A DNA stretch of 16,457 nt from Treponema sp. (lineage in GTDB: Bacteria > Spirochaetota > Spirochaetia > Treponematales > Treponemataceae): contig JAGABO010000018.1 of the NCBI GenBank assembly GCA_017614655.1, forward strand, positions 1-16,457, read 5' to 3'. Below the pieces are notes generated by a model. It had not been told where the DNA came from. It saw nothing but the letters and a program-made list of their open reading frames with translations, and made no database searches. Numbering within the stretch: the first letter of the stretch is position 1; each line of letters begins with the position of its first letter. Made by a program: the position numbers and the translations under genes. Positions 8,607-15,631 of this stretch are shown here, piece by piece.

Positions 8607-8618
8607 AAAGGAGTAATT

Positions 8619-9044
8619 ATGAACTGGGGTATGATTGGTGCCGGATTGGTTATGGGTATTGCTGCTATGGGTAGCGCAATCGGTATTGGAATTGCAGGAC
8701 AGGGAGCTATCGGAGCATGGAAGAGATGCTATCTTAACAATAAGCCCGCTCCGTTCCTTCTTGTAGTTTTTGCCGGTGCACCCCTTACACAGACAATTTA
8801 CGGTTTCCTTCTGATGAACTCTCTTAAGGAAAGAGCTGCAGAACTTGATCCGATGTTCTCTATGGCACTTGGTCTTGCAGCAGGTCTTGCAATGTGTATG
8901 TCTGCTATTGCACAGGGAAAAGCCGGTGCTGCCGGTTCTGATGCCCTCGGAGAAACAGGAAAAGGCTTTACAAACTACATCATGGTAGTTGGTCTTTGTG
9001 AAACTGTTGCCCTCTTTGCAATGGTATTCGGAATGATTGCATAA
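8619..9044 (+). CDS. atpK: V-type ATPase proteolipid subunit K (rotor ring)
   Basis: This subunit forms the membrane ring that carries ions past AtpI. The protein is 141 residues with four hydrophobic helices, a fused double hairpin as in E. hirae NtpK (~156 residues). I chose ATG 8619 because AAAGGAG (8607-8613) sits 5 bases before it; the TTG at 8601 is part of the leader hairpin. The second hairpin carries the ion-binding carboxylate Glu128 (G-L-C-E-T-V-A). The first has no acid at the equivalent place. Thr57 and Gln58 (P-L-T-Q-T-I-Y-G-F), Gln99 (S-A-I-A-Q-G-K) and Glu128 match the four side chains that hold Na+ in NtpK (Thr64, Gln65, Gln110, Glu139), suggesting Na+ coupling. It is the last gene of the operon, followed by a terminator. 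Confidence 0.96.
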   Translation: MNWGMIGAGLVMGIAAMGSAIGIGIAGQGAIGAWKRCYLNNKPAPFLLVVFAGAPLTQTIYGFLLMNSLKERAAELDPMFSMALGLAAGLAMCMSAIAQGKAGAAGSDALGETGKGFTNYIMVVGLCETVALFAMVFGMIA

Positions 9045-9065
9045 TCAATTCTTTAATTAAAATTT

Positions 9066-9101
9066 GCGGCTGTCCCGTTTTGAGGCAGCCGCTTTTTTTT
9101 T
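9066..9101 (+). terminator. Rho-independent terminator of the V-ATPase operon
   Basis: GCGGCTG (9066-9072) and CAGCCGC (9086-9092) form a perfect 7-bp GC-rich stem with a 13-base loop, followed at once by nine T (9093-9101). It lies 21 bases after the atpK stop. Confidence 0.93.
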
Positions 9102-9119
9102 GTAAGATAAATACGTTGC

Positions 9120-9149
9120 TTGCTCTTGCCGTAAAAGAAGTGATATAAT
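9120..9149 (+). promoter_or_regulatory. leaderless-type promoter of ispG
   Basis: TTGCTC (9120-9125) and a perfect TATAAT (9144-9149) are 18 bases apart. The ATG at 9156 is only 6 bases beyond the -10 box, which is about where transcription should begin, and there is no Shine-Dalgarno. If the RNA starts nearer 9160, the in-frame ATG at 9162 would be used instead. Confidence 0.7.
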
Positions 9150-9155
9150 CATCCT

Positions 9156-10286
9156 ATGTTTATGATACCCCAAACCGTTAAAATCGGCGGAGTCAGAGGA
9201 ATAAAAGAGCTCCTTATCGGCGGAAATAATCCCGTTACAATTCAGACAATGTGGAAAGAAGGCATTACGGATGCCGCACAGGACAGCGAAAAGCTTTCTA
9301 AAATTATAGAACGCATAGAATCTTTAAAGCTTCTCGGCTGCGATATAATCCGCTTTGCAGTTCCTGATATGGAAAGTGCTTCTTCCTTAAGAATCATTCA
9401 GGAAAGAACCGATGTGCCTCTTGTAGCAGACATTCATTTTGACTGGAGGCTTGCACTTGCATGTCTTGATGACCAGAGAAAGGGAAGTGCTCCAGCCGCT
9501 GTAAGAATCAATCCGGGAAACATCGGAAGCCGCGACAGGGTAGAAGCTGTAGTAAAAGCAGCAAAAAATCAGCAGTCAGCAATCAGAATAGGTGTAAACT
9601 CGGGAAGCATTCCTAAAGACCTGGAAAAAGAAGTGCTCGAAAATAAATTAAGCCGCGCAAAGGCCCTGAGTATTGCCGCTTTAAGGGAAGTTTCCGTTCT
9701 TAAGGAACTTTCGTTTAATGAAGTTGTAGTAAGCATGAAGGCATCTTCTGTAAGCGAAACCATAGAAGCCAACGAAGCCTTTGTAAAGGAAAGTGATATT
9801 CCGCTTCATATAGGTGTTACCGAAGCAGGACCTCTTATAACAGGCGTTGTAAAATCAACCCTTGCCTTCAGTCATCTTTTAAGGGAAGGAATCGGTTCTA
9901 CAATCAGGGTAAGCCTTTCTTCTACACCGGAAAACGAAGTAATTGCAGGCCGTAATATTCTTCATGAATGCGGACTTAGAAAAGGCGGCATAAATCTTGT
10001 AAGCTGCCCCCGCTGCGGAAGGATCGGTTTTGACGTACATTCCTTTGTTGAACGCTGGCAGCCTAAGCTTCTTACAATAAAGGAAAACCTTACTATAGCC
10101 GTCATGGGGTGTGTCGTAAACGGGCCCGGAGAAGGAAAGCATGCTGACCTTGGAATCGCCGGTGGTGACGGAAAAGCCGTAATATTCAGCAGGGGAAAAG
10201 TAATCTGTACTGTAAACGAAAACGAAGCCGATTCTGCCTTTGAAAGGGAACTTTCGCGCCTTATTTCTTCTTCTCATGCTTTATAA
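9156..10286 (+). CDS. ispG: 4-hydroxy-3-methylbut-2-enyl diphosphate synthase (flavodoxin/ferredoxin type)
   Basis: IspG reduces and opens 2-C-methyl-D-erythritol 2,4-cyclodiphosphate to HMBPP, the penultimate step of the MEP isoprenoid pathway, in the cytoplasm. Its products feed undecaprenyl phosphate, the carrier used by the glycan genes downstream. The protein has 376 residues, the usual size of the short bacterial form (E. coli ~372), with an N-terminal TIM barrel (to ~255) and a C-terminal iron-sulphur domain. The three [4Fe-4S] cysteines are Cys284 and Cys287 (S-C-P-R-C-G-R) and Cys319 (M-G-C-V-V-N-G-P-G-E). Glu326 ends that motif and is the conserved active-site acid. The start at 9156 or 9162 is set by the promoter, as no ribosome site is seen. 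It is separated from the V-ATPase operon by a terminator. Confidence 0.96.
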   Translation: MFMIPQTVKIGGVRGIKELLIGGNNPVTIQTMWKEGITDAAQDSEKLSKIIERIESLKLLGCDIIRFAVPDMESASSLRIIQERTDVPLVADIHFDWRLALACLDDQRKGSAPAAVRINPGNIGSRDRVEAVVKAAKNQQSAIRIGVNSGSIPKDLEKEVLENKLSRAKALSIAALREVSVLKELSFNEVVVSMKASSVSETIEANEAFVKESDIPLHIGVTEAGPLITGVVKSTLAFSHLLREGIGSTIRVSLSSTPENEVIAGRNILHECGLRKGGINLVSCPRCGRIGFDVHSFVERWQPKLLTIKENLTIAVMGCVVNGPGEGKHADLGIAGGDGKAVIFSRGKVICTVNENEADSAFERELSRLISSSHAL

Positions 10287-10318
10287 AGCCGGGGAAAATG
10301 CCGATAATTTAGGGAACT

Positions 10319-11419
10319 ATGCTAAAAAAATCATTATATGCAGTAATTCTGCTTTTTAGTTTTGTACCTCTTTTTTCCCAGGTCTCCGTAAAGAAGGTTG
10401 AACGCGGCGAAGAAGCCTGGCGTTATCTTATTAAGGCAGAAGATGCCTATGATTGTGGTGATTTTTCCAAGGCCCTTGAATATGCCGAAATTGCTTCTTC
10501 CAGACAGAAACAGGAAGCTGACTGGGAAATGTATACACTTGAAAACCTTTATAAGAAAGCGGTCATCAGAAATGCAGACGATGATATAAGCGAAATGATG
10601 ATTCTTCTTCAGGAACTTGAACTTAAGGAACCTCTTGAAATTATAAAAAAGCGTGTTGATTTTTATGGAAAAGATTTTTTCGGTTCAAGCTTTTCCGGTC
10701 TTATAGAAAAAGAGAAGTTTTTTTCGCGATGTCCCGAAGCTGATTACATAATTTCAAAGATTTACCGTCTTGAAGGCGAAAGTGAACTTTCCATTCAGTA
10801 TCTTATGCGTGCCTATGAATATAGTGCAAATCTTAAGCTTCCTGCAAAAAAATATGACATTCTTTATGATCTTGCAGATACTGCATATGATACGGGCGAC
10901 TGGAACGAATATGAAAAGTATCTTCTTACAATCCTTAAAGACAATCCGTATTATACGGATGCAGATTTTATGAATGCACTGGTTCGCATTGTTGATTCTG
11001 ATGAAAAAGAAAATGTAGAAAAATTCTTTCTTCTTTACAGAAATCAAAGTTATCAGAGTTTTAAGGCTCTTTCGCTGTTATGCCGTTACTATAATTCAAG
11101 GGGAGAAGACTTAAAGTCAATAAAATGTGCAGCCCTTGGCTCGATAGTTGCCGTTACTAAAATTGATGAAGCATTAAAAAACAGAATAACTGCATACAGC
11201 TATGAAAGTTTTGCAAAAACAATTTATTCAGCAGGCCGTCAGAACGATATAATGGAGTGGGGTAATAATTCCGGAGTCTGGGAACTTTTTTACAGTTTTG
11301 CAGTTTCGTGCAGTTCTTACGGGAAACTTACATTCGGAACAGAATTACTCAAAATTCTCTCGAAGAATCTTCCTGATTCATACTGGCAGAAAAGATGTGA
11401 GTCTGCTCTTTTAAGATAG
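10319..11419 (+). CDS. secreted/periplasmic TPR-like protein of unknown function
   Basis: The 366-residue protein begins with a clear Sec signal peptide: M-L-K-K-S, a hydrophobic core, then V-P-L-F-S-Q with likely cleavage near residue 20. There is no lipobox cysteine, so it should be free in the periplasm. The mature part is almost all helical with TPR-like units, most clearly around residues 30-65 (A-Y-D-C-G-D-F-S-K-A-L-E-Y-A), 140-172 (I-Y-R-L-E-G-E-S-E-L-S-I-Q-Y-L) and 180-210 (G-D-W-N-E-Y-E-K-Y-L). TPR arrays act as protein-binding scaffolds; the partner is unknown. ATG 10319 has an AGGGA rather close upstream (10311-10315). It follows ispG by 32 bases with no terminator, so cotranscription is likely. 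GATAAT at 10303-10308 could be a -10 box but lacks a -35. It ends 11 bases before the converging outer-membrane gene. Confidence 0.8.
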   Translation: MLKKSLYAVILLFSFVPLFSQVSVKKVERGEEAWRYLIKAEDAYDCGDFSKALEYAEIASSRQKQEADWEMYTLENLYKKAVIRNADDDISEMMILLQELELKEPLEIIKKRVDFYGKDFFGSSFSGLIEKEKFFSRCPEADYIISKIYRLEGESELSIQYLMRAYEYSANLKLPAKKYDILYDLADTAYDTGDWNEYEKYLLTILKDNPYYTDADFMNALVRIVDSDEKENVEKFFLLYRNQSYQSFKALSLLCRYYNSRGEDLKSIKCAALGSIVAVTKIDEALKNRITAYSYESFAKTIYSAGRQNDIMEWGNNSGVWELFYSFAVSCSSYGKLTFGTELLKILSKNLPDSYWQKRCESALLR

Positions 11420-11430
11420 TTTTTCTGAAC

Positions 11431-13140
11431 TTAAAGGTGTGTTCCGAGCCCGAAGTAGGCTTCCCAGTTTTTTGAAGGTTTTCTCCATGAACTGTCAAAG
11501 CCCTTGTGTCCGTCGAGAACCTTCTTAGAAACGTCAATTCCAAGACTTCCACGTACTACGAAGCTTTTCCATTTTGAAGGATAAACGAGAACTTCAAGTC
11601 CGCATGTGTAGATTCCTTCCTTGTAAAAGAATACGTTTCCGGTTGAACGGTTTTCTATAAGGGCTACATCAACAAAAGGAGCCCACTGCATTTCGAAGTC
11701 TGTGTATTTAAACAGGAAGTGCGGAAGTCCCGCAAGTATTTTTACGGGAAGCGGCTTTGTATCATAAGCGCCGAATAAAGCATAGCTCCAGTCAAGCCAG
11801 TGGGTTGTAATTATATGAACCGGCATGCTGAAATTAAAGACAGCCGCTGTATGCGTTTCCAGAGCGTTGTTGTTTGCATCAATTTCGAAGTTAGTGTATT
11901 TCTGTTTATCAAGCGCACCTCTTACAGAAGAACCGATATTTGTAGTTGTATTGTATCCTGTAAAGAAAGTTGCTGCTGCTTCAAAACCTACGTACTTAAA
12001 ACCAAGGAAATACTTAGCTTTTCCGGAAATTGACGGCATGAAACGTTCTTTTAAGGTATCATCATGGAAGTTAACTGCAAACTGCTGAGTTGTAGAAAAA
12101 TACCAGCCGTTTCTGAAGTTATTCACTTTGTCCCAGTTTATCCGAGAAAATCCGAATGTCTGCCCGATTGAGGCTACCGGCGTACGGATTAAATCCGTGT
12201 TCAGTTCATCTATTCCGTCCATATCCCAGATATATGAAAGTGATACAAACGGTGTGTATTTTACCGGCGTTGTGTCTTCTATGTGTCCTAAAACAAACGG
12301 CATGGAAAGGGTTGCACTTTCCGTAAAGTAAAGTTCATCACCAAAATCAATATAACTTGCATCTCTTTTCATTCCCTGTTCAAAGGTAAGATCAAGTTCA
12401 TGCTGTCCTACAGGAAAACCGATTGTAAGTCCTGTCTTTACAGAAAACTCCGGTTTGTCTTCTCCGATTTCCCAGTCAAAAGTGAACGAATTACTCCATA
12501 CATCATTTGTAATCCAGTAACTGAACGGATAGTCATAGGAAAAGTTAATACCGAAAGTCACTTTAGACCAGTCATCCGGGGTGTCTTCATTACCCAGGCG
12601 TCCGTTGAAGTCTATGTTTAAGGTGTTCATGAGACCAAGAAAGTTGTTGTCTTTTAATTTAAACTTTACTTCGATTCCCGAGTTAGAGTCTAGAGACGGC
12701 TTTGGAAGAACAAGAACATTGTGACTGTCTTTTGTCTTAAAGACAACATCAGCAAGGGCAATACCATTTTCTTCTTTTGTCGTAAAAACAAAGGTAACGG
12801 TAGCAAACATTCTTGTGTTCATAATCTGGAGCCTTATTTTTTCCAGATATGAAGTGAATTCCCTTTCGTTTGGAAATATATGTGATTCTGGAAGGGTAGA
12901 AATGTTTCTTTCCAGGGCATAAGGTTTTGTTCTTCCCGAAGTCTCATAAGAAAGACTGTTTACCTTATACTTTATTGAATGCAGAAACTGAGTTGTTTCC
13001 GGAACTGCATCTTCATCTTCTGACGCGAAGGCAGTAAGACTGTCTTTAAGAAACTGCTCTTCCGCTGTGTCCTGGGCATGAATATATAATGCTGCCATTG
13101 TAATAAGAGTTACAGAGGCAAGTATTTTTTTGAGAATCAT
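11431..13140 (-). CDS. Omp85/BamA-like outer-membrane beta-barrel protein with one POTRA-like region
   Basis: The 569-residue protein has a signal peptide (M-I-L-K-K, hydrophobic core, cleavage likely after Ala22), then a POTRA-like beta-alpha-alpha-beta region at about 57-138. The linker L-P-K-P-S-L-D-S-N-S-G near 145-155 and D-N-N-F-L-G at 164-169 resemble the entry into Omp85-family barrels. The rest is alternating aromatic/polar strands, typical of an outer-membrane barrel, ending in G-L-G-T-H-L. At 569 residues it is far smaller than true BamA (five POTRAs, ~800 residues), so it is probably an accessory family member. A canonical V/I-R-G-F/Y loop-6 motif is not obvious; the late V-R-G-S sits near the final strands. 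AAGGAG lies 7 bases before the ATG, which shares one base with the wbaP stop (TGATG), so the two are probably cotranslated. The family call is from pattern only. Confidence 0.65.
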   Translation of the reverse strand: MILKKILASVTLITMAALYIHAQDTAEEQFLKDSLTAFASEDEDAVPETTQFLHSIKYKVNSLSYETSGRTKPYALERNISTLPESHIFPNEREFTSYLEKIRLQIMNTRMFATVTFVFTTKEENGIALADVVFKTKDSHNVLVLPKPSLDSNSGIEVKFKLKDNNFLGLMNTLNIDFNGRLGNEDTPDDWSKVTFGINFSYDYPFSYWITNDVWSNSFTFDWEIGEDKPEFSVKTGLTIGFPVGQHELDLTFEQGMKRDASYIDFGDELYFTESATLSMPFVLGHIEDTTPVKYTPFVSLSYIWDMDGIDELNTDLIRTPVASIGQTFGFSRINWDKVNNFRNGWYFSTTQQFAVNFHDDTLKERFMPSISGKAKYFLGFKYVGFEAAATFFTGYNTTTNIGSSVRGALDKQKYTNFEIDANNNALETHTAAVFNFSMPVHIITTHWLDWSYALFGAYDTKPLPVKILAGLPHFLFKYTDFEMQWAPFVDVALIENRSTGNVFFYKEGIYTCGLEVLVYPSKWKSFVVRGSLGIDVSKKVLDGHKGFDSSWRKPSKNWEAYFGLGTHL

Positions 13141-14567
13141 CAGTATGCTCCTTTTCCTTTAAGTACAACCCAGACTGTTTTAATAATAATCCAGATGTCG
13201 AGCCAGATAGACCAGTTCTGTATGTAATAGGTGTCGAGGTTTATGCGCTCTTCATATCCTGTGTCGCTGCGGCCTGAAATCTGCCACATACCGCTTAAGC
13301 CGGGTTTTACGGAAAGAATGTAGTCTGCAAATTTTCCGTATTTGGAAAGCTCACCTTCCGTAACGGGACGCGGACCTACAAAACTCATTTCGCCGGTAAA
13401 AATATTCCAGAGCTGGGGAAGTTCATCAAGACTTGTTTTTCTTAAGAACTTTCCGAATTTTGTTACACGCGGGTCATCGGTGAATTTTCTGTCTTTTTCC
13501 CATTCAGCGGCGCGTACTGGATCGTTTGCAAGAATCTCTTTAAGCTTTTCTTCTGCATCAATGCACATAGAACGGAACTTCCAGCATTTAAGCGGCTTTC
13601 TGCGTTTACCGGTTCTTTTGTGTCCGTAGAATACAGGGCCCTTTGATGAACACTTGATTCCGATTGCAATAAAGATGCAGACAGGAACTACAAGAGGTGC
13701 TATCAGAAGGCAGAGGAAGAGGTCTATGAATCTCTTTAAGGCAAGAGCTTCCAGCTTTGTAAGGTTGTTTGTAGAAGAAAAGCCTAAGATTCCGCCGAAG
13801 TTTTTCATCTTCATGGAAAGGTAGGCGGTAAGCTGGTTTCTTGGAATCTGAATTACATAGCGGTAATGAGTGTGGATGTTTTCCAGGTTCTCTTTGTAAC
13901 CGCAGTTGATTGCAACCTTTATTCCGAGGTTTTTGATGATTGAATAGATTTCGTCGGAAGGGCTTACAATCGACACCCCCATAAATTCTTCCGGATGAAT
14001 CAAATCAGAAGTGATTATGAGAACCGGCTTATAACCGGAAGAACGGCGTGTTATGAGTCTTTTAACGACTTCCTTGTAGTGATCCCCGGCTGCATAAACT
14101 ATGGCAGGAACTCCCCAGAAGGCAAAGTGCGAGTTAAACCGCCGCCCGACTTCCCGACCCATCGGAAGAAGAAGGGTAGCAGCCGGCCAGGCGAGAACAA
14201 GTGCTATTGCAATCGGAATAAAATCCTTTGTTGATTTAATTGTTGTAATTGAAATTGCGGCGCCCATAAGGGAGAAAAAGGTGCAGATGGAAAAAAGCTT
14301 TACTTCTTCTTCCGGAGCAAGGAAAATGCCGGGGTAAAGTCCTGCTGAATAAAAAACAATAAAGATGAGGGGAAGAAAAATGGCATACTTGATGAAGGAC
14401 CTCAGGTAGATACTCGGCGGAGAAACAAAGTTTACGATAAAAAAGCCGATACCGATGGAAATCATGAGTGCTGCTGCATCAAAAAAAAGAAGGGAGGCAC
14501 CCATCATAAATGAGCTTGTATGCTTATATCTTGAGCGGATTGATTCCTGTAAATCTTTTTTAGACAT
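13140..14567 (-). CDS. wbaP: WbaP-type undecaprenyl-phosphate sugar-1-phosphate transferase
   Basis: This inner-membrane enzyme starts glycan synthesis by moving a sugar-1-phosphate from a UDP-sugar to undecaprenyl phosphate. With start ATG 14567 the protein is 475 residues, close to Salmonella WbaP (~476). It has four N-terminal membrane helices (~20-125), a Rossmann-like middle domain with a G-V-P-A-I-V-Y-A-A-G turn, one re-entrant hydrophobic helix (~270-300), and the catalytic domain. Conserved pieces are K-F-R-S-M then D337-A-E, S-L-D-E-L-P-Q-L-W-N, S-F-V-G-P-R-P and K-P-G-L-S-G-M-W-Q-I-S-G-R-S. The sugar (galactose in the prototype) cannot be read from sequence. I prefer 14567 to the upstream TTG at 14603, because it follows a TATAAT by 7 bases and matches the family N-terminus. 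The stop overlaps the Omp85-like gene's start. Confidence 0.88.
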   Translation of the reverse strand: MSKKDLQESIRSRYKHTSSFMMGASLLFFDAAALMISIGIGFFIVNFVSPPSIYLRSFIKYAIFLPLIFIVFYSAGLYPGIFLAPEEEVKLFSICTFFSLMGAAISITTIKSTKDFIPIAIALVLAWPAATLLLPMGREVGRRFNSHFAFWGVPAIVYAAGDHYKEVVKRLITRRSSGYKPVLIITSDLIHPEEFMGVSIVSPSDEIYSIIKNLGIKVAINCGYKENLENIHTHYRYVIQIPRNQLTAYLSMKMKNFGGILGFSSTNNLTKLEALALKRFIDLFLCLLIAPLVVPVCIFIAIGIKCSSKGPVFYGHKRTGKRRKPLKCWKFRSMCIDAEEKLKEILANDPVRAAEWEKDRKFTDDPRVTKFGKFLRKTSLDELPQLWNIFTGEMSFVGPRPVTEGELSKYGKFADYILSVKPGLSGMWQISGRSDTGYEERINLDTYYIQNWSIWLDIWIIIKTVWVVLKGKGAY

Positions 14568-14574
14568 TTTCTCT

Positions 14575-14603
14575 ATTATATAAGAAAACTTTTCTTTATA
14601 CAA
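14575..14603 (-). promoter_or_regulatory. internal promoter for wbaP and the outer-membrane gene
   Basis: On the minus strand TTGTAT (14603-14598) and a perfect TATAAT (14580-14575) are exactly 17 bases apart. The wbaP ATG begins at 14567, 7 bases after the -10 box, so the RNA would be leaderless or nearly so. The promoter lies within the last codons of the upstream glycosyltransferase gene. Confidence 0.6.
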
Positions 14604-15631
14604 CAGGAAGTTATCCGGTATGAATATCTGTCCGGTATTTTTTCTTCAAGAGTCGGCTTTGAAAGTTCTGTGATGAGCTTATCTGCAAGGTCTTTTTCGT
14701 TTCCGCATTCAAAGAAGGTAACCGGAAAATCCCCGTATATTTCCTTAAAAACCGGAATGTCAGAAATAACAGCCCTGGTTCCAAGCTTAAGGGCCTGAAG
14801 GGGCGGTATGCCGAAGCCTTCATACAGCGAAGGCTGAACGAGCACTTTTGCACGCATTATGAGGCTCTTGATTTTTTCGTCGCTTACAAAGCCCGTAAAA
14901 ACAGTTTTGTTTTCTTCTGTGTTCTTTTTGAGAAGTTCTGAAGTTTCTTTATCTTCTGTCCTGAAATTTTCGCGGGAGCCTGTTATCGTAAGGACAGGGG
15001 CTTTTTCTCCGAGTTTCTGTTTAATCAGTTCGTGTGCAAGAAGAAGCGTTTTAAGTCCCTTGTGTTTTTTTATGTTTCCAATGAATAAAATTGAATTTTC
15101 TTTTGGTTCAGGCTTTTCGCTTTTTTCTTCGATGTAGGCAGGAACTCCGTTGTATACAACACTGATTTCTTTTTTACACTTAAGCTTTTCTATGATTCTG
15201 CTTCTGCTGAATTCTGATACCGTAAGAATTTTTTTTGATTTTTTTATGCAGCGCCTGTAAAAGAATTTTCTTGCTGCACATCCTGCGGGAGAAGAAAGTC
15301 CCTTTACATCAAGAAAAACAATATCATGAATCGTAGAAACAACGGGAACTTTTATTCCTCCGGGGATATTGCAGTAAGGCGTAAAATAAAGGTTGCATGA
15401 ATTAATTTCCCTTAAGAGGTCTTTTGGAAAAAAGAACATCTCCTTTATGCTGAACATCGGGATACTGCATTTTATAAACCTGACGTTAGGTTTTCTCCAT
15501 TCCGGTTTTTCTTCCGGTGCAAGAAGAAGAAATTCATCAGATTTATCTTCGGTAAGGAACGGTAAAACGCTGTCGATAAACGTTCCGATTCCGCTCTTTC
15601 CGCTCATGCGCATGTCCACTGCGATTTTCAT
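14576..15631 (-). CDS. GT4-type glycosyltransferase (GT-B fold)
   Basis: It probably adds a sugar from a nucleotide donor to a lipid-linked glycan at the cytoplasmic face of the inner membrane. The protein is 351 residues. The N-terminal domain opens M-K-I-A-V-D-M-R with the G-x-G-I-G-T acceptor-side loop (~14-17) and a T-I-H-D-I-V motif (His102, Asp103). The C-terminal donor domain begins near S-I-L-F-I-G-N-I-K-K-H-K-G and includes F-T-G-F-V-S-D-E and L-V-Q-P-S-L-Y-E-G-F-G. The usual E-x7-E donor motif reads Glu271-x7-Gln279, so the second glutamate is replaced. The ATG shares one base with the upstream gene's TAA (TAATG). The extreme C-terminus overlaps the internal promoter for wbaP. Substrates are unknown. 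Confidence 0.88.
   Translation of the reverse strand: MKIAVDMRMSGKSGIGTFIDSVLPFLTEDKSDEFLLLAPEEKPEWRKPNVRFIKCSIPMFSIKEMFFFPKDLLREINSCNLYFTPYCNIPGGIKVPVVSTIHDIVFLDVKGLSSPAGCAARKFFYRRCIKKSKKILTVSEFSRSRIIEKLKCKKEISVVYNGVPAYIEEKSEKPEPKENSILFIGNIKKHKGLKTLLLAHELIKQKLGEKAPVLTITGSRENFRTEDKETSELLKKNTEENKTVFTGFVSDEKIKSLIMRAKVLVQPSLYEGFGIPPLQALKLGTRAVISDIPVFKEIYGDFPVTFFECGNEKDLADKLITELSKPTLEEKIPDRYSYRITSCCIKKSFLI

Noticed and set aside
8601..8618. TTG start six codons upstream for atpK
   Set aside because: This segment holds the leader hairpin arm and the Shine-Dalgarno for ATG 8619, and the family begins at the later Met.
10278..10289. 12-base perfect palindrome spanning the ispG stop codon
   Set aside because: It is AT-rich and short, with no T-run or nearby promoter fit, and can easily arise by chance at a TAA stop.
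11420..11430. Bidirectional terminator between the converging genes
   Set aside because: Only 11 bases separate the stops, and no stable stem with a T-run on either strand could be found.
14568..14603. Longer wbaP reading frame beginning with TTG at 14603
   Set aside because: It would overlap the upstream gene by 28 bases, start on TTG inside the promoter -35 box and add 12 residues not expected in the family.
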